In this document: positions 1-6,942 of the stretch, piece after piece
How positions within the stretch are numbered: position 1 is the stretch's first letter
Layout: every line of letters starts with the position of its first letter
Source: a virus
Direction: 5' to 3' (one strand)
Virus record (IMG/VR): IMGVR_UViG_3300047480_000419
Coordinates: 1 to 41,142 of that record
DNA length: 41,142 nt
The notes under the pieces: model-generated
Told to the model about the DNA's origin: nothing
The model's input: only the letters and a program-made list of their open reading frames with translations
The model's database searches: none
Program-made: the position numbers and the translations under genes

Positions 1-108
1 GTAGGGCGATGGCATGGGGTACGGCATCGATGGTGGTGACATCGATGGGACTGACTCACTGAACGTGCCGTCGTCATAGAACGTGACGATCTTTATGATT
101 CGTTTCAT
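1..108 (-). CDS. Partial unknown protein, runs off left edge
   Basis: Only the N-terminal 36 codons are in the window. It starts MKRIIKIVTFYDDGTF and becomes rich in Pro, Ser and Met (PSMSPPSMPYPMP). The ATG overlaps the stop of the preceding gene (ATATGA), which suggests translational coupling in the same minus-strand operon. No family is recognised; the proline-rich run looks like a linker. Confidence 0.6.
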   Translation of the reverse strand, partial: MKRIIKIVTFYDDGTFSESVPSMSPPSMPYPMPSPY

Positions 109-338
109 ATGTAGACCTCCAAGTAACATGCATTAGTCTCAACCCAATCGTAGTATTGGATCGGGAACTTACCCAAGTGTGAGTAGCGGGACACCAGCTT
201 ATAGACCTGCTGTGACTCATACGTCTCGAGCCATACCGTGTATCCACCGTCGCAGCGCTTAGGTAGCCAAGCAAACTTGCGCTTGAGTCTAGTGGCTCCT
301 TCTCTCGGTGTACCGTATCGATCAGTCCTCCACTTCAT
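105..338 (-). CDS. Small basic phage protein, unknown function
   Basis: 77 residues, beginning MKWRTDRYGTPREGATRLKR, rich in Arg, Trp and Tyr. The ATG at 338 was chosen over an in-frame GTG at 350 because an AGAGGTGG Shine-Dalgarno-like stretch lies upstream. It overlaps both neighbours by 4 nt, so it belongs to an early-type gene string. No domain is recognised; the size and composition suit a small phage effector or nucleic-acid-binding protein, but that is only a guess. Confidence 0.65.
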   Translation of the reverse strand: MKWRTDRYGTPREGATRLKRKFAWLPKRCDGGYTVWLETYESQQVYKLVSRYSHLGKFPIQYYDWVETNACYLEVYI

Positions 339-679
339 AGTTCCCACCACCTCTTGTGTCCATGGCGATATAGGTGCCGATTAAAGAACCCATTCACTGG
401 TCCATACATGTGGGCGAAGCCGACCCAGATGCGTAGGTATGGGATGCATGCACCGACGCCGATACGAGTGGGTGATAGCTCAGCATCAAAGGATAGACTG
501 AAGTGTGATAGCGTCCACACATTAAAGACGAGCCAGTGCACGCTACAGTCCCATGCATTATGGTCGTCCTTCTCGCGTGTGCTGATACGTGGTACCAACG
601 GGCATAGGTCGTTACACCACAGCTTATGGAGTGGGTAGTGTTCCCACCAATTTAGTTCTCTTACCGGTCCTTCACTCAT
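335..679 (-). CDS. Unknown 114-aa protein rich in Trp/His
   Basis: Aromatic-rich protein with HYPLHKLWCNDLC near residues 14-26 and scattered hydrophobic stretches (HWLVFNVWTLSHFSLSF) that may be amphipathic or membrane-associated. The start overlaps the stop of the upstream gene (676-1011) by 4 nt. I do not recognise a family. Confidence 0.65.
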   Translation of the reverse strand: MSEGPVRELNWWEHYPLHKLWCNDLCPLVPRISTREKDDHNAWDCSVHWLVFNVWTLSHFSLSFDAELSPTRIGVGACIPYLRIWVGFAHMYGPVNGFFNRHLYRHGHKRWWEL

Positions 680-1011
680 ATAATCGTCCTCACTCCACTC
701 ACAGAAACTTCTTTAATTGTAACCTTACCATTGCTTTCTTCTGCTTGCTTGTAGAATCGATTAAGAATGCTATTGCCATAGAAGTTAGTTCCATAAGCAT
801 TCTTATAGCACTCATAGATCGATCCACTTACGTTATGAATCTCATATCGATCTTCATGCTCTACGATCTTTGTAATTCCAGATGAAAGCTTCCACGAATC
901 GCTACCAGCGTATCCGCCATACCAATTACCAAAGACTTTGCAAATTGGACCTTCACCATCTGCTTGCTCCATCTCGAGGATGATCCATCGATCAGGTGTA
1001 TATTCACTCAT
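676..1011 (-). CDS. Unknown 111-aa cytoplasmic-type protein
   Basis: Begins MSEYTPDRWIILEMEQADGEGPICKVFGNWYGGYAGSDSW in part; a soluble, mixed-charge protein with no signal peptide or membrane helix. The DRW/FGNWYGG pattern is of a kind common in short conserved phage proteins, but I cannot assign a fold. It is coupled to the small membrane protein upstream (stop and start overlap by 8 nt). Confidence 0.7.
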   Translation of the reverse strand: MSEYTPDRWIILEMEQADGEGPICKVFGNWYGGYAGSDSWKLSSGITKIVEHEDRYEIHNVSGSIYECYKNAYGTNFYGNSILNRFYKQAEESNGKVTIKEVSVSGVRTII

Positions 1012-1165
1012 CGCCTAACTTCCTTACCCAACACATGACCCAACCACCGATGGTGACTGGGATATAGTACACGATTGCCACGATAGCGGCGATCGGCAAT
1101 AAAAATGGGATGAGGACGAGACAAGCCACACCCAGCACCCAACGTAATACCTTCTCTAATATCAT
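1004..1165 (-). CDS. Small membrane protein (53 aa)
   Basis: Translates as MILEKVLRWVLGVACLVLIP followed by FLLPIAAIVAIVYYIPVTIG, which is one or two membrane helices, and ends in a short charged tail. Its stop lies inside the start region of the next gene. Function unknown; phage inner-membrane proteins of this size occur in early regions. Confidence 0.6.
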   Translation of the reverse strand: MILEKVLRWVLGVACLVLIPFLLPIAAIVAIVYYIPVTIGGWVMCWVRKLGDE

Positions 1166-1169
1166 GCTC

Positions 1170-1331
1170 CTACCCTCTCTTTATACACAGGACACGTAAG
1201 TCCTTCGTGCCCTTCATCTCTTGTTCTATCCTCGCCTTGGCTTCATAACACCCACTGGCCGAACCGATCTCCGTGGCTTGCATCTGCTGACCACTCGAGG
1301 TGACCCAAAATACCAATAGTAGGTAGTTCAT
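1170..1331 (-). CDS. Small protein with hydrophobic N-terminus and two Cys
   Basis: 53 residues starting MNYLLLVFWVTSSGQQMQAT; the hydrophobic start may be a short signal or anchor. Cys28 and Cys49 could form a disulfide if exported. Its ATG overlaps the stop of the upstream gene by one base (TAATG). No family recognised. Confidence 0.55.
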   Translation of the reverse strand: MNYLLLVFWVTSSGQQMQATEIGSASGCYEAKARIEQEMKGTKDLRVLCIKRG

Positions 1332-1528
1332 TACCAGTTCTCCGTATCACTGATCGTGTAGCTGAAGGTGCCGCTCAAGGATTGGATGGCCTGTGGGACA
1401 TGGGCGATGACGGTGGTGCCGATGCCTGAGGAGTTATCGACCTCGAGTTCAAATGTGCCGTCATAGTCGAGCGCCTCCATCAGTGCTTGTAGGCGGGTGA
1501 TGTCATCTGTGTGTAGGTATACCTTCAT
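1331..1528 (-). CDS. Unknown 65-aa protein
   Basis: MKVYLHTDDITRLQALMEAL at the start, then an acidic, beta-rich looking half (FELEVDNSSGIGTTVIAHV). Soluble, no cysteines. Coupled by a 4-nt overlap with the DUF2384-like gene upstream. Not assigned to a family. Confidence 0.65.
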   Translation of the reverse strand: MKVYLHTDDITRLQALMEALDYDGTFELEVDNSSGIGTTVIAHVPQAIQSLSGTFSYTISDTENW

Positions 1529-1731
1529 GAGTAGTCTCCGTTACAGTGATGGGTGAGGTAGTCAAATACCATCATCGCCTCATCCCCTTCAAATAGTTCT
1601 GATGGCATGCGACCCTCGAATGCCTTGTTTGGTGATCGCCACCACTTCTCAACAAGCTCGTGTGAACCCAATAACCCGAACAACATCATGTTGCACCGAG
1701 ATTCTATGTTATCCTTAGTTGCCGTTACCAT
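1525..1731 (-). CDS. DUF2384 / MbcA-ParS-type small protein
   Basis: 68 residues if started at the ATG at 1731, chosen because AGAGG sits 7 nt upstream and the ATG overlaps the previous stop. The core LVEKWWRSPNKAFEGRMPSE followed by LFEGDEAMMVFDYL matches the pattern W-x3-PN-x-AF-x-G-x-x-P-x-x-L-x(n)-YL of the antitoxin/toxin-binding DUF2384 domain (MbcA/ParS/Xre). In bacteria this domain forms the antitoxin half of RES- or ParT-type systems. No toxin gene is adjacent here, so a solo antitoxin-like or regulatory role is inferred. Confidence 0.6.
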   Translation of the reverse strand: MVTATKDNIESRCNMMLFGLLGSHELVEKWWRSPNKAFEGRMPSELFEGDEAMMVFDYLTHHCNGDYS

Positions 1732-2057
1732 CGACTGTCCTCTACCTCTGTCCATCCTTCATCATTAAAATCATCGTCCTTGTCATGTTCTGGCACCACA
1801 TACCAATCATCCTCATCGGGTACATACTCGCCGTTCTGTCTTCGTTTATGCTTCTCAATGTCCCGTGCAAACTTCTTAGTGGTGGCTATGCCCTCGGGTG
1901 TCTGCTTCCAATCCCGACTGTTACGTTGGTGTAGGAGCTTGGTCTTATCGCTGATGGTGCGGTGTGAGTTACTGCATGCTATACTGCAATACTTCCCTCT
2001 CTTGCGATGCTCGACACCACAATGCGTACACACCTTCTTACGATATATTCCTGGCAT
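1725..2057 (-). CDS. Zinc-finger protein
   Basis: 110 residues. The N-terminus VCTHCGVEHRKRGKYCSIAC has two CxxC/CxxxC pairs (about residues 10-13 and 25-29) spaced as a treble-clef or MYM-like zinc finger, followed by a basic stretch and an acidic C-terminus (DEDDWYVVPEHDKDDDFNDE). Probably nucleic-acid binding. A -10 element lies only 2 nt before the annotated ATG, so this ATG can be used only on readthrough mRNA, or the true start lies further in. Confidence 0.6.
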   Translation of the reverse strand: MPGIYRKKVCTHCGVEHRKRGKYCSIACSNSHRTISDKTKLLHQRNSRDWKQTPEGIATTKKFARDIEKHKRRQNGEYVPDEDDWYVVPEHDKDDDFNDEGWTEVEDSRW

Positions 2058-2059
2058 AT

Positions 2060-2088
2060 ATTATACCACAACCCTCACAGCTTGTACA
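2060..2088 (-). promoter_or_regulatory. Early-type sigma-70 promoter
   Basis: On the minus strand: TGTACA (2083-2088), 17-nt spacer, TGG-TATAAT (hexamer 2060-2065). Same layout as the other promoters in the window. It drives the zinc-finger gene and the small genes after it; the -10 almost abuts the ATG at 2057. Confidence 0.75.
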
Positions 2089-2593
2089 TGTCCCAATACT
2101 TTGCTGACTTCCATCCGTATTGTAACCATGTTGGTATGCGTGCATCGACCTTCAATTTCCATAGCAAGAATGACGTGAACGTGTTACAGTTCTTCGTTAG
2201 CAAGTTAAACTCTTTTTGGTGTGGGTACTCATAGCATGCATCGACCACGTCATTGAACTTCACTCTGTACGGGTGGATCCATTGGACATGTGGATCGTGG
2301 CCAAACCATTGACGGTTCGGTGCACGTGTACTAATGAACGGGCGGTGTGCATCATACGGTGCATGACGATCACTCGTGAGTATGATCTCTGCTTTCTGTA
2401 CATCGAGCGTCTCACGTGTGGTCAACTCCACTGTCAACCATCGATCATTGTGTTTGAATGCACACCATGAGTGGCGCCCACCGAGGTATCCCTTGATGTG
2501 CCATGCCTGTGCGTTGATGTAGTAGAACCCATCGTATGATAGGTCCATCGGTCTGTACTCTTGGCTGCATTTTTTCCAGTGTTTAAACATCAT
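2075..2593 (-). CDS. Papain/LRAT-like (DUF3750-type) protein
   Basis: 172 residues. A His in GGRHSWCAFKHNDRWLTVEL (about residues 39-58) and a Cys in LLTKNCNTFTSFLLWKL (about 132-148) form the His-first, Cys-later order of permuted NlpC/P60, LRAT and DUF3750 proteins, with the NCNTF box being the most telling. Members act as amidases, peptidases or acyltransferases through a Cys thioester. It is the last gene of the aminotransferase/PP-loop/GNAT cassette (its start overlaps the GNAT stop by 4 nt), so an acyl- or amide-transfer step in that pathway is plausible. Family assignment is by motif only. Confidence 0.5.
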   Translation of the reverse strand: MMFKHWKKCSQEYRPMDLSYDGFYYINAQAWHIKGYLGGRHSWCAFKHNDRWLTVELTTRETLDVQKAEIILTSDRHAPYDAHRPFISTRAPNRQWFGHDPHVQWIHPYRVKFNDVVDACYEYPHQKEFNLLTKNCNTFTSFLLWKLKVDARIPTWLQYGWKSAKYWDMYKL

Positions 2594-2997
2594 AGTCTCT
2601 TCGTTGTTCTGAAGTATTCTAGCTTTCGCCCGTTCTTTACAGCTGATGCAAGCATCGCTTGATTCTCGATGTGTATGTTAGAATTAAGCACACGCATGCC
2701 ATGACGATAACACGTCTCTTCTACTTCAGTATAGATCTCTTGGTACACACCGGTGTTTTGGTATGCCTTATCCACACCCGCAGAATAGATGATCGCTTGC
2801 CTCTTGTCCATGTCCATGTCATACACACATGCACCAATGACCTTGTCGTCTTCCTTTGCATAGGTGACGTACATCGAGTTGTTGATACAGAGCGAGTGCT
2901 CTGCGTGTCCTGCTTTGAGTATGCGTACGAAGTTATCCATCACAAAGATGAATGCCTCTGAGTACGCCAATGTGTCATCAGTAATAATTTGTCTCAT
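2590..2997 (-). CDS. GNAT-family N-acetyltransferase
   Basis: 135 residues. VIGACVYDMDMDKRQAIIYS, then AGVDKAYQNTGVYQEIYTEV (about residues 74-93), is the beta4 strand plus motif A loop (Q/R-x-x-G-x-G/A) that binds the acetyl-CoA pyrophosphate, followed by the RVLNSNIHIENQAML segment typical of motif B. Known GNATs acetylate primary amines of small molecules or proteins. Its start overlaps the end of the PP-loop gene by 20 nt, and the pathway-like neighbours suggest an amine made by the aminotransferase as substrate (inference). Confidence 0.75.
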   Translation of the reverse strand: MRQIITDDTLAYSEAFIFVMDNFVRILKAGHAEHSLCINNSMYVTYAKEDDKVIGACVYDMDMDKRQAIIYSAGVDKAYQNTGVYQEIYTEVEETCYRHGMRVLNSNIHIENQAMLASAVKNGRKLEYFRTTKRL

Positions 2998-3964
2998 CTA
3001 AACTTCTCCATGATTTGACCTCACCCGTGCATGCGTTCAGGTGTCCTAAAATCTCTTCATACTTCCATTTGACCATCTTCGCCTTCGGGTTGATATGATC
3101 GTTCATCTTGTATATCAACTTGCGTACGACGTTCAGGTATGGGTAACCCTCGAATCCTGTGTACTTCTTGCGCTTGACCAATTCTGGCCACTCGTTTGCA
3201 TACATCATGGCTTTGATGCAATACGTGAAGTACATGTATGATGCACCATCACGGATGGCATCACGTGCACCGTTATAGTAGTGCATGACAGGGTGGTCCA
3301 AGAATGCAGCGATCTGTTCTGGTGTGTACATGAAAAACTTCAGGCAACCTTCGATGCCATGGTCCATCATGTACTGCTCGATCGGTGTGGGACCAAGCTC
3401 ATATGCTATATACGTCTCACCCGTCTCCTCGTCTGTCTTCTTCAACAGGATCGGGTCGCCACCACCATTGATGTATGCGTGTGTGTCTTTGTACTTACGT
3501 ACCAAGTGTAGCTGCACTGATATCTCTGCTGAGGTGATGCAGTACTCCTCGACCAATGGGAATAGCTGTGTACAGTAATAGTTATCGAGGTCCAACTCCT
3601 CGATGATTGGTATGATCTTATGCTTTCGACAGAACTCGAATGCGCCATCAATATCAAATCGATTGTATAGTCTACCCTTCGAGCTGACCAATCGTAGGAT
3701 CACAGGAGTGAATGGCACACCTGCTTGCATCAATGATAGACACACCACCTGTGAATCAGATCCACCTGATAACCCAACGAGGATAGGTTTGGTTAGTCGT
3801 TCACCTAATAGTCGTGCTGTGTTGATGCACTCCTCTCTGAACGTACCATGTGGTCGTGTGCATGAACCGATGGACACATTGAACCATCCATTCGGTTCTG
3901 CTTTGTTAAACCAACCATCATTGAAACCCCACTTATAGTGGTTGTTTAGACTATACTCGTGCAT
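2978..3964 (-). CDS. N-type PP-loop ATP pyrophosphatase (asparagine-synthase-like)
   Basis: 328 residues. LVGLSGGSDSQVVCLSLMQA carries the SGGxDS pyrophosphate loop (residues 66-71) of the asparagine synthetase / GMP synthetase / NAD synthetase class, which adenylates a carboxyl or carbonyl and lets an amine attack. No N-terminal glutaminase domain is present, so ammonia or an amino group would come from another source. A second conserved block, YINGGGDPILLKK, lies near residue 170. The ATG at 3964 was chosen because GAGG precedes it by 9 nt; it overlaps the aminotransferase stop by 14 nt. Probable role: amide or ligase step in the cassette (inference). Confidence 0.75.
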   Translation of the reverse strand: MHEYSLNNHYKWGFNDGWFNKAEPNGWFNVSIGSCTRPHGTFREECINTARLLGERLTKPILVGLSGGSDSQVVCLSLMQAGVPFTPVILRLVSSKGRLYNRFDIDGAFEFCRKHKIIPIIEELDLDNYYCTQLFPLVEEYCITSAEISVQLHLVRKYKDTHAYINGGGDPILLKKTDEETGETYIAYELGPTPIEQYMMDHGIEGCLKFFMYTPEQIAAFLDHPVMHYYNGARDAIRDGASYMYFTYCIKAMMYANEWPELVKRKKYTGFEGYPYLNVVRKLIYKMNDHINPKAKMVKWKYEEILGHLNACTGEVKSWRSLDETNYY

Positions 3965-5171
3965 CGTTGATCGCCTCATGTAGTATGCCCAACCCCTCAC
4001 GTAGCACTGACTCCTCAATGGTCAGTGGATACAACAATCGAATGCACTCTGCATTGAAACCACCCGTGATGAGGATCAATCCACTATCACGAGCGCGCTG
4101 TTGTACTGTACGAGATGTAGATGTACTGTTAAACTCAATAGCGATCATCGACCCGACGCCTCTAACGTCTTTAACGTATTCATTATTAAGTGTTGATAAT
4201 GACTCCTTAACGATGCTACCCAGATGACACGATCGTTCAACCAGCTTCTCATCGCGTATGATGTCGAGGACTGCATGCGCTGCTACACACCCAAGGGGAT
4301 TTCCGCTGAACGTACCACCATATGTGGCATCATCCATGATCTCTGCTTTACCTGTGACCGCACTCATTGGTATACCTGCGGCTAGACTCTTTGACATACA
4401 CACCATGTCAGCTACTACGCTGTAGTGCTCCATAGCAAACATCTTACCAGTCCTACCGAACCCACACTGCACCTCGTCGACGATGAATACGATGCCATAA
4501 TCGTTGCATATGTCTCGTATAGCACGCATCATCTTATCTGATGAGATGTTAAAACCACTCTCGCCTTGTATAGGTTCTATGATGATAGCTGCTACATTAG
4601 ATGGATCGACAGTGTACTTAAACAAACGCTTGATATTCTGCCCTGCATCATCATTGAATGGGATGTGATGGATATCGGGTGATGGTGATAGTAGACCATC
4701 TTTATATGGCTTCACCTTACCTGATATCGTGGCTGTGAGGTGTGTACGACCGTGGTACCCACCTTGGAATGATATGATTGCATTCCTACGTGTGTATGTA
4801 CGAGCAACGCGAATGGCGTTCTCTACTGCTGTAGCACCATCGGTGAATAATACCGTACGCTTGTTGAATTTGCCTGGAACTAGGACGTTTAGACGTTCAG
4901 CGAGCCTTACATATGATTCGTATGGCAGTTGCTGAAAGAATGTATGTGTGAACCTATCCACCTGAGTGTGGAGTGCATCTAACACACGTGGATGACTATG
5001 ACCAACGTTTAAGGTCGATGTACCACTAGCAAAGTCGATGTACCTATTTCCATCGATATCCCACACCTCTGCATTCACTGCTCTGTCGACATATACGTCT
5101 GACATGTTTGTGAGACCAAGTGGTGTGTTTGCTTTTCTTAGAGATATTAGATCACTGCGGGTCGTACTCAT
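3951..5171 (-). CDS. Class III PLP aminotransferase (GABA-aminotransferase-like)
   Basis: 406 residues, full length for the family. Hallmarks: DIDGNRYIDFASG (39-50), SFQGGYHGRT (134-143), VFIVDEVQCGFGRTG (228-242; D232 contacts the PLP ring nitrogen), the Schiff-base Lys in CMSKSLAAGIPMSAV (K261), and TFSGNPLG. These enzymes move an amino group between an omega-amine (GABA, ornithine, diaminobutyrate and similar) and 2-oxoglutarate or pyruvate. Substrate cannot be read from sequence. A complete, intact class III aminotransferase is unusual in a phage and is the centre of the overlapping 2075-6434 cassette. Confidence 0.9.
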   Translation of the reverse strand: MSTTRSDLISLRKANTPLGLTNMSDVYVDRAVNAEVWDIDGNRYIDFASGTSTLNVGHSHPRVLDALHTQVDRFTHTFFQQLPYESYVRLAERLNVLVPGKFNKRTVLFTDGATAVENAIRVARTYTRRNAIISFQGGYHGRTHLTATISGKVKPYKDGLLSPSPDIHHIPFNDDAGQNIKRLFKYTVDPSNVAAIIIEPIQGESGFNISSDKMMRAIRDICNDYGIVFIVDEVQCGFGRTGKMFAMEHYSVVADMVCMSKSLAAGIPMSAVTGKAEIMDDATYGGTFSGNPLGCVAAHAVLDIIRDEKLVERSCHLGSIVKESLSTLNNEYVKDVRGVGSMIAIEFNSTSTSRTVQQRARDSGLILITGGFNAECIRLLYPLTIEESVLREGLGILHEAINDARV

Positions 5172-5631
5172 CGATCATCTCTTCATTATTAAGGAATAGT
5201 GTATGCTGACCACGTTGATTTTCTTGTTCTGCATTGACGATGAAGTTACGTAGTGCAAAACCAGCCTCATCGACTGTGATTCGTGATGATAGCTTCTGTG
5301 CTTTCAATTCAGGTGTATCTGGTAGCACACATGTGCTTACCTCTTTGGTTACACCAGCTCTCTTCATGTATCGCTTAAGCGCATTGAAGAACATCTGGTT
5401 GTATCGATTCTTGAAGTTTGCACCAGATACTTGGGAATCCCACAACGTAATGACCTTCAGTTGTAGTTTGTCTGGTGACATGACGTATGACATCGAGATG
5501 AAGCCATTCGCATTGATGATCTCATTACGATATAGGTTGTGTGCGTATAGTAAGTCTTTGTCGAAGGTGTGGAATATGAACCACTCTTCCTTCGTGTCTT
5601 GTCGAGTGAACGTTACTGTTATCTCAAACAT
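5152..5631 (-). CDS. Unknown protein of the biosynthetic cassette
   Basis: 159 residues if begun at the ATG at 5631 (the longer frame needs a TTG start). Soluble, with MFEITVTFTRQDTKEEWFIF at the N-terminus, a central FKNRYNQMFFNALKRYMKRAG helix-rich part and an acidic C-terminus. No family recognised. It overlaps the dioxygenase upstream by 13 nt and the aminotransferase downstream by 20 nt, so it is probably co-translated and may be a partner or a pathway enzyme of new type. Confidence 0.65.
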   Translation of the reverse strand: MFEITVTFTRQDTKEEWFIFHTFDKDLLYAHNLYRNEIINANGFISMSYVMSPDKLQLKVITLWDSQVSGANFKNRYNQMFFNALKRYMKRAGVTKEVSTCVLPDTPELKAQKLSSRITVDEAGFALRNFIVNAEQENQRGQHTLFLNNEEMIDEYDPQ

Positions 5632-6434
5632 CTCTGTTGCATCCAATAATAATTGTCATGTTGTCGATCATATGCTGCTTTCCAATTCTTCACGTCAGTT
5701 TCCCAATCCCCCGTGGGGCGTGGGTCGTGCAGCATATAGTTGTACTTATCTTCTCCTGATACCATCACTGTGGATTCAGGAGATATCTCGAGAGTAGGCT
5801 TGCATTCAGTCGATACGAATAACATACCCATTGCAATCCTATCTGTCGATGCTTTATTTATCCCTGACCCATGGATGATGTGTGGACCATGTATCAATGC
5901 ACAACCACCTGGCACAGTCATCTTCACACGTGGTAGTTTTTTATATGCATCTAAGTCTGCTACTGTTTGTCCACGCATCAGTAGATTACTATCAGTCTTG
6001 ATATCCTCATGCATCGTAGCGCTGTGATGGCTACCTATGATGTATTCGAGTGGACCATGTTCCTCTGTCACATCATCGAATGCAAACCAAACGGTAAGTG
6101 CTTTCTCAGGCTTATCGAAGTTCCAATACGTTGAGTCTTGGTGATAGCTTACGTCTTTACCACCACCTGCTTTTTTAATCCACAGCAGTGTATCCCAACA
6201 ATGGAAGTTTGGACCAATCAGTTGTGATACCACCTCGATGAGGTGTTGGTTCCTCGTGATCTCATCGATCCATGTAAACAACACGTTGCTCTTACAACGA
6301 TAGTCACTGTTCATTAAGTCGAAGCATGCATCAGCTTCTAATAGCTTTTGCTTATAACGTAGAGCATCATCGCGACTCATCAACTTAATTGGTCCTATGA
6401 CACCGTTCTGTGCGTACTGTTGTTTTATATGCAT
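5619..6434 (-). CDS. Phytanoyl-CoA-dioxygenase-like Fe(II)/2OG oxygenase
   Basis: 271 residues. Iron ligands are visible as HQD in VSYHQDSTYW (H98, D100) and H178 in PHIIHGSGIN; R189 in STDRIAMG is placed to bind 2-oxoglutarate. LTVWFAFDDVTEEHGPLEYI and GSHHS are standard PhyH/EctD signatures. The Asp in HxD argues for hydroxylation, not halogenation (halogenases carry Gly/Ala there). GGATCGAAC gives an SD before the ATG. First gene of the cassette; it lies just after a terminator, so it needs readthrough or a promoter I could not find. Confidence 0.88.
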   Translation of the reverse strand: MHIKQQYAQNGVIGPIKLMSRDDALRYKQKLLEADACFDLMNSDYRCKSNVLFTWIDEITRNQHLIEVVSQLIGPNFHCWDTLLWIKKAGGGKDVSYHQDSTYWNFDKPEKALTVWFAFDDVTEEHGPLEYIIGSHHSATMHEDIKTDSNLLMRGQTVADLDAYKKLPRVKMTVPGGCALIHGPHIIHGSGINKASTDRIAMGMLFVSTECKPTLEISPESTVMVSGEDKYNYMLHDPRPTGDWETDVKNWKAAYDRQHDNYYWMQQRCLR

Positions 6435-6444
6435 GTTCGATCCA

Positions 6445-6470
6445 AATAAAAAAGGGGCCAGAGCCCCTAA
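6445..6470 (-). terminator. Rho-independent terminator
   Basis: Minus strand: AGGGGC-TCTG-GCCCCT stem (6453-6468) followed by TTTTTTATTT. It closes the gp32/6488-6916 transcript just before the PhyH cassette. Confidence 0.75.
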
Positions 6471-6487
6471 AATTTAGTGTTTATAAT

Positions 6488-6916
6488 TTATAAAACATCT
6501 GGCCTTTTCTCTGCGATACTCAAGTGTGCAAGAGATAGATCAAATGTGAAGTTCTTTCTATGTGCTATAGCTAACTTCTTACGATCTAGTGACTCAATAA
6601 CGATGAAGCCAATCATCATTTTGGCCCTTGTCATCGTCTCATCCATACTTATAGAAGGATCCAAGCCTTCTGCTCGTGATAGCATCTCAGAGATGAGGAT
6701 CAGTTCACCGAAGTGTTCGTGCTCCTCATCATTTGCGATCTCGACCAGTTCTTCCACTTGAGAGGTAGTCAACAGAGATGTGTACTCCCCGGGTGTGATG
6801 TAACTGCGTGATTTAACCAACCTTGCGCAGTCACGTGTAGCAGAGATAGTGTCTACGTTCATGATCTGATCATAGTTAATCTCATATGGAAAGCCGTCAT
6901 CAATGTCTTCAATCAT
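6488..6916 (-). CDS. Unknown protein downstream of gp32
   Basis: 142 residues if started at the ATG at 6916, which has AGAGG 8 nt upstream (a longer in-frame start at 6931 lacks one). Acidic, largely helical (LLTTSQVEELVEIANDEEHE), with a hydrophobic MMIGFIVIESL stretch that looks like a buried helix more than a membrane span. It follows gp32 by 26 nt and ends at a terminator, so it is probably co-transcribed with replication genes. No family recognised. Confidence 0.7.
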   Translation of the reverse strand: MIEDIDDGFPYEINYDQIMNVDTISATRDCARLVKSRSYITPGEYTSLLTTSQVEELVEIANDEEHEHFGELILISEMLSRAEGLDPSISMDETMTRAKMMIGFIVIESLDRKKLAIAHRKNFTFDLSLAHLSIAEKRPDVL

Positions 6917-6942
6917 AATATAACCTCTCAAATGGTACTAGC

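Noticed and set aside
5152-5171. Frameshift or fusion between the cassette genes
   Set aside because: The 13-20-nt overlaps are ordinary phage gene overlaps with complete proteins on both sides.
5619-6434. Halogenase (SyrB2-like) for the PhyH protein
   Set aside because: The iron motif is HQD; non-heme halogenases carry Gly or Ala at the Asp position.
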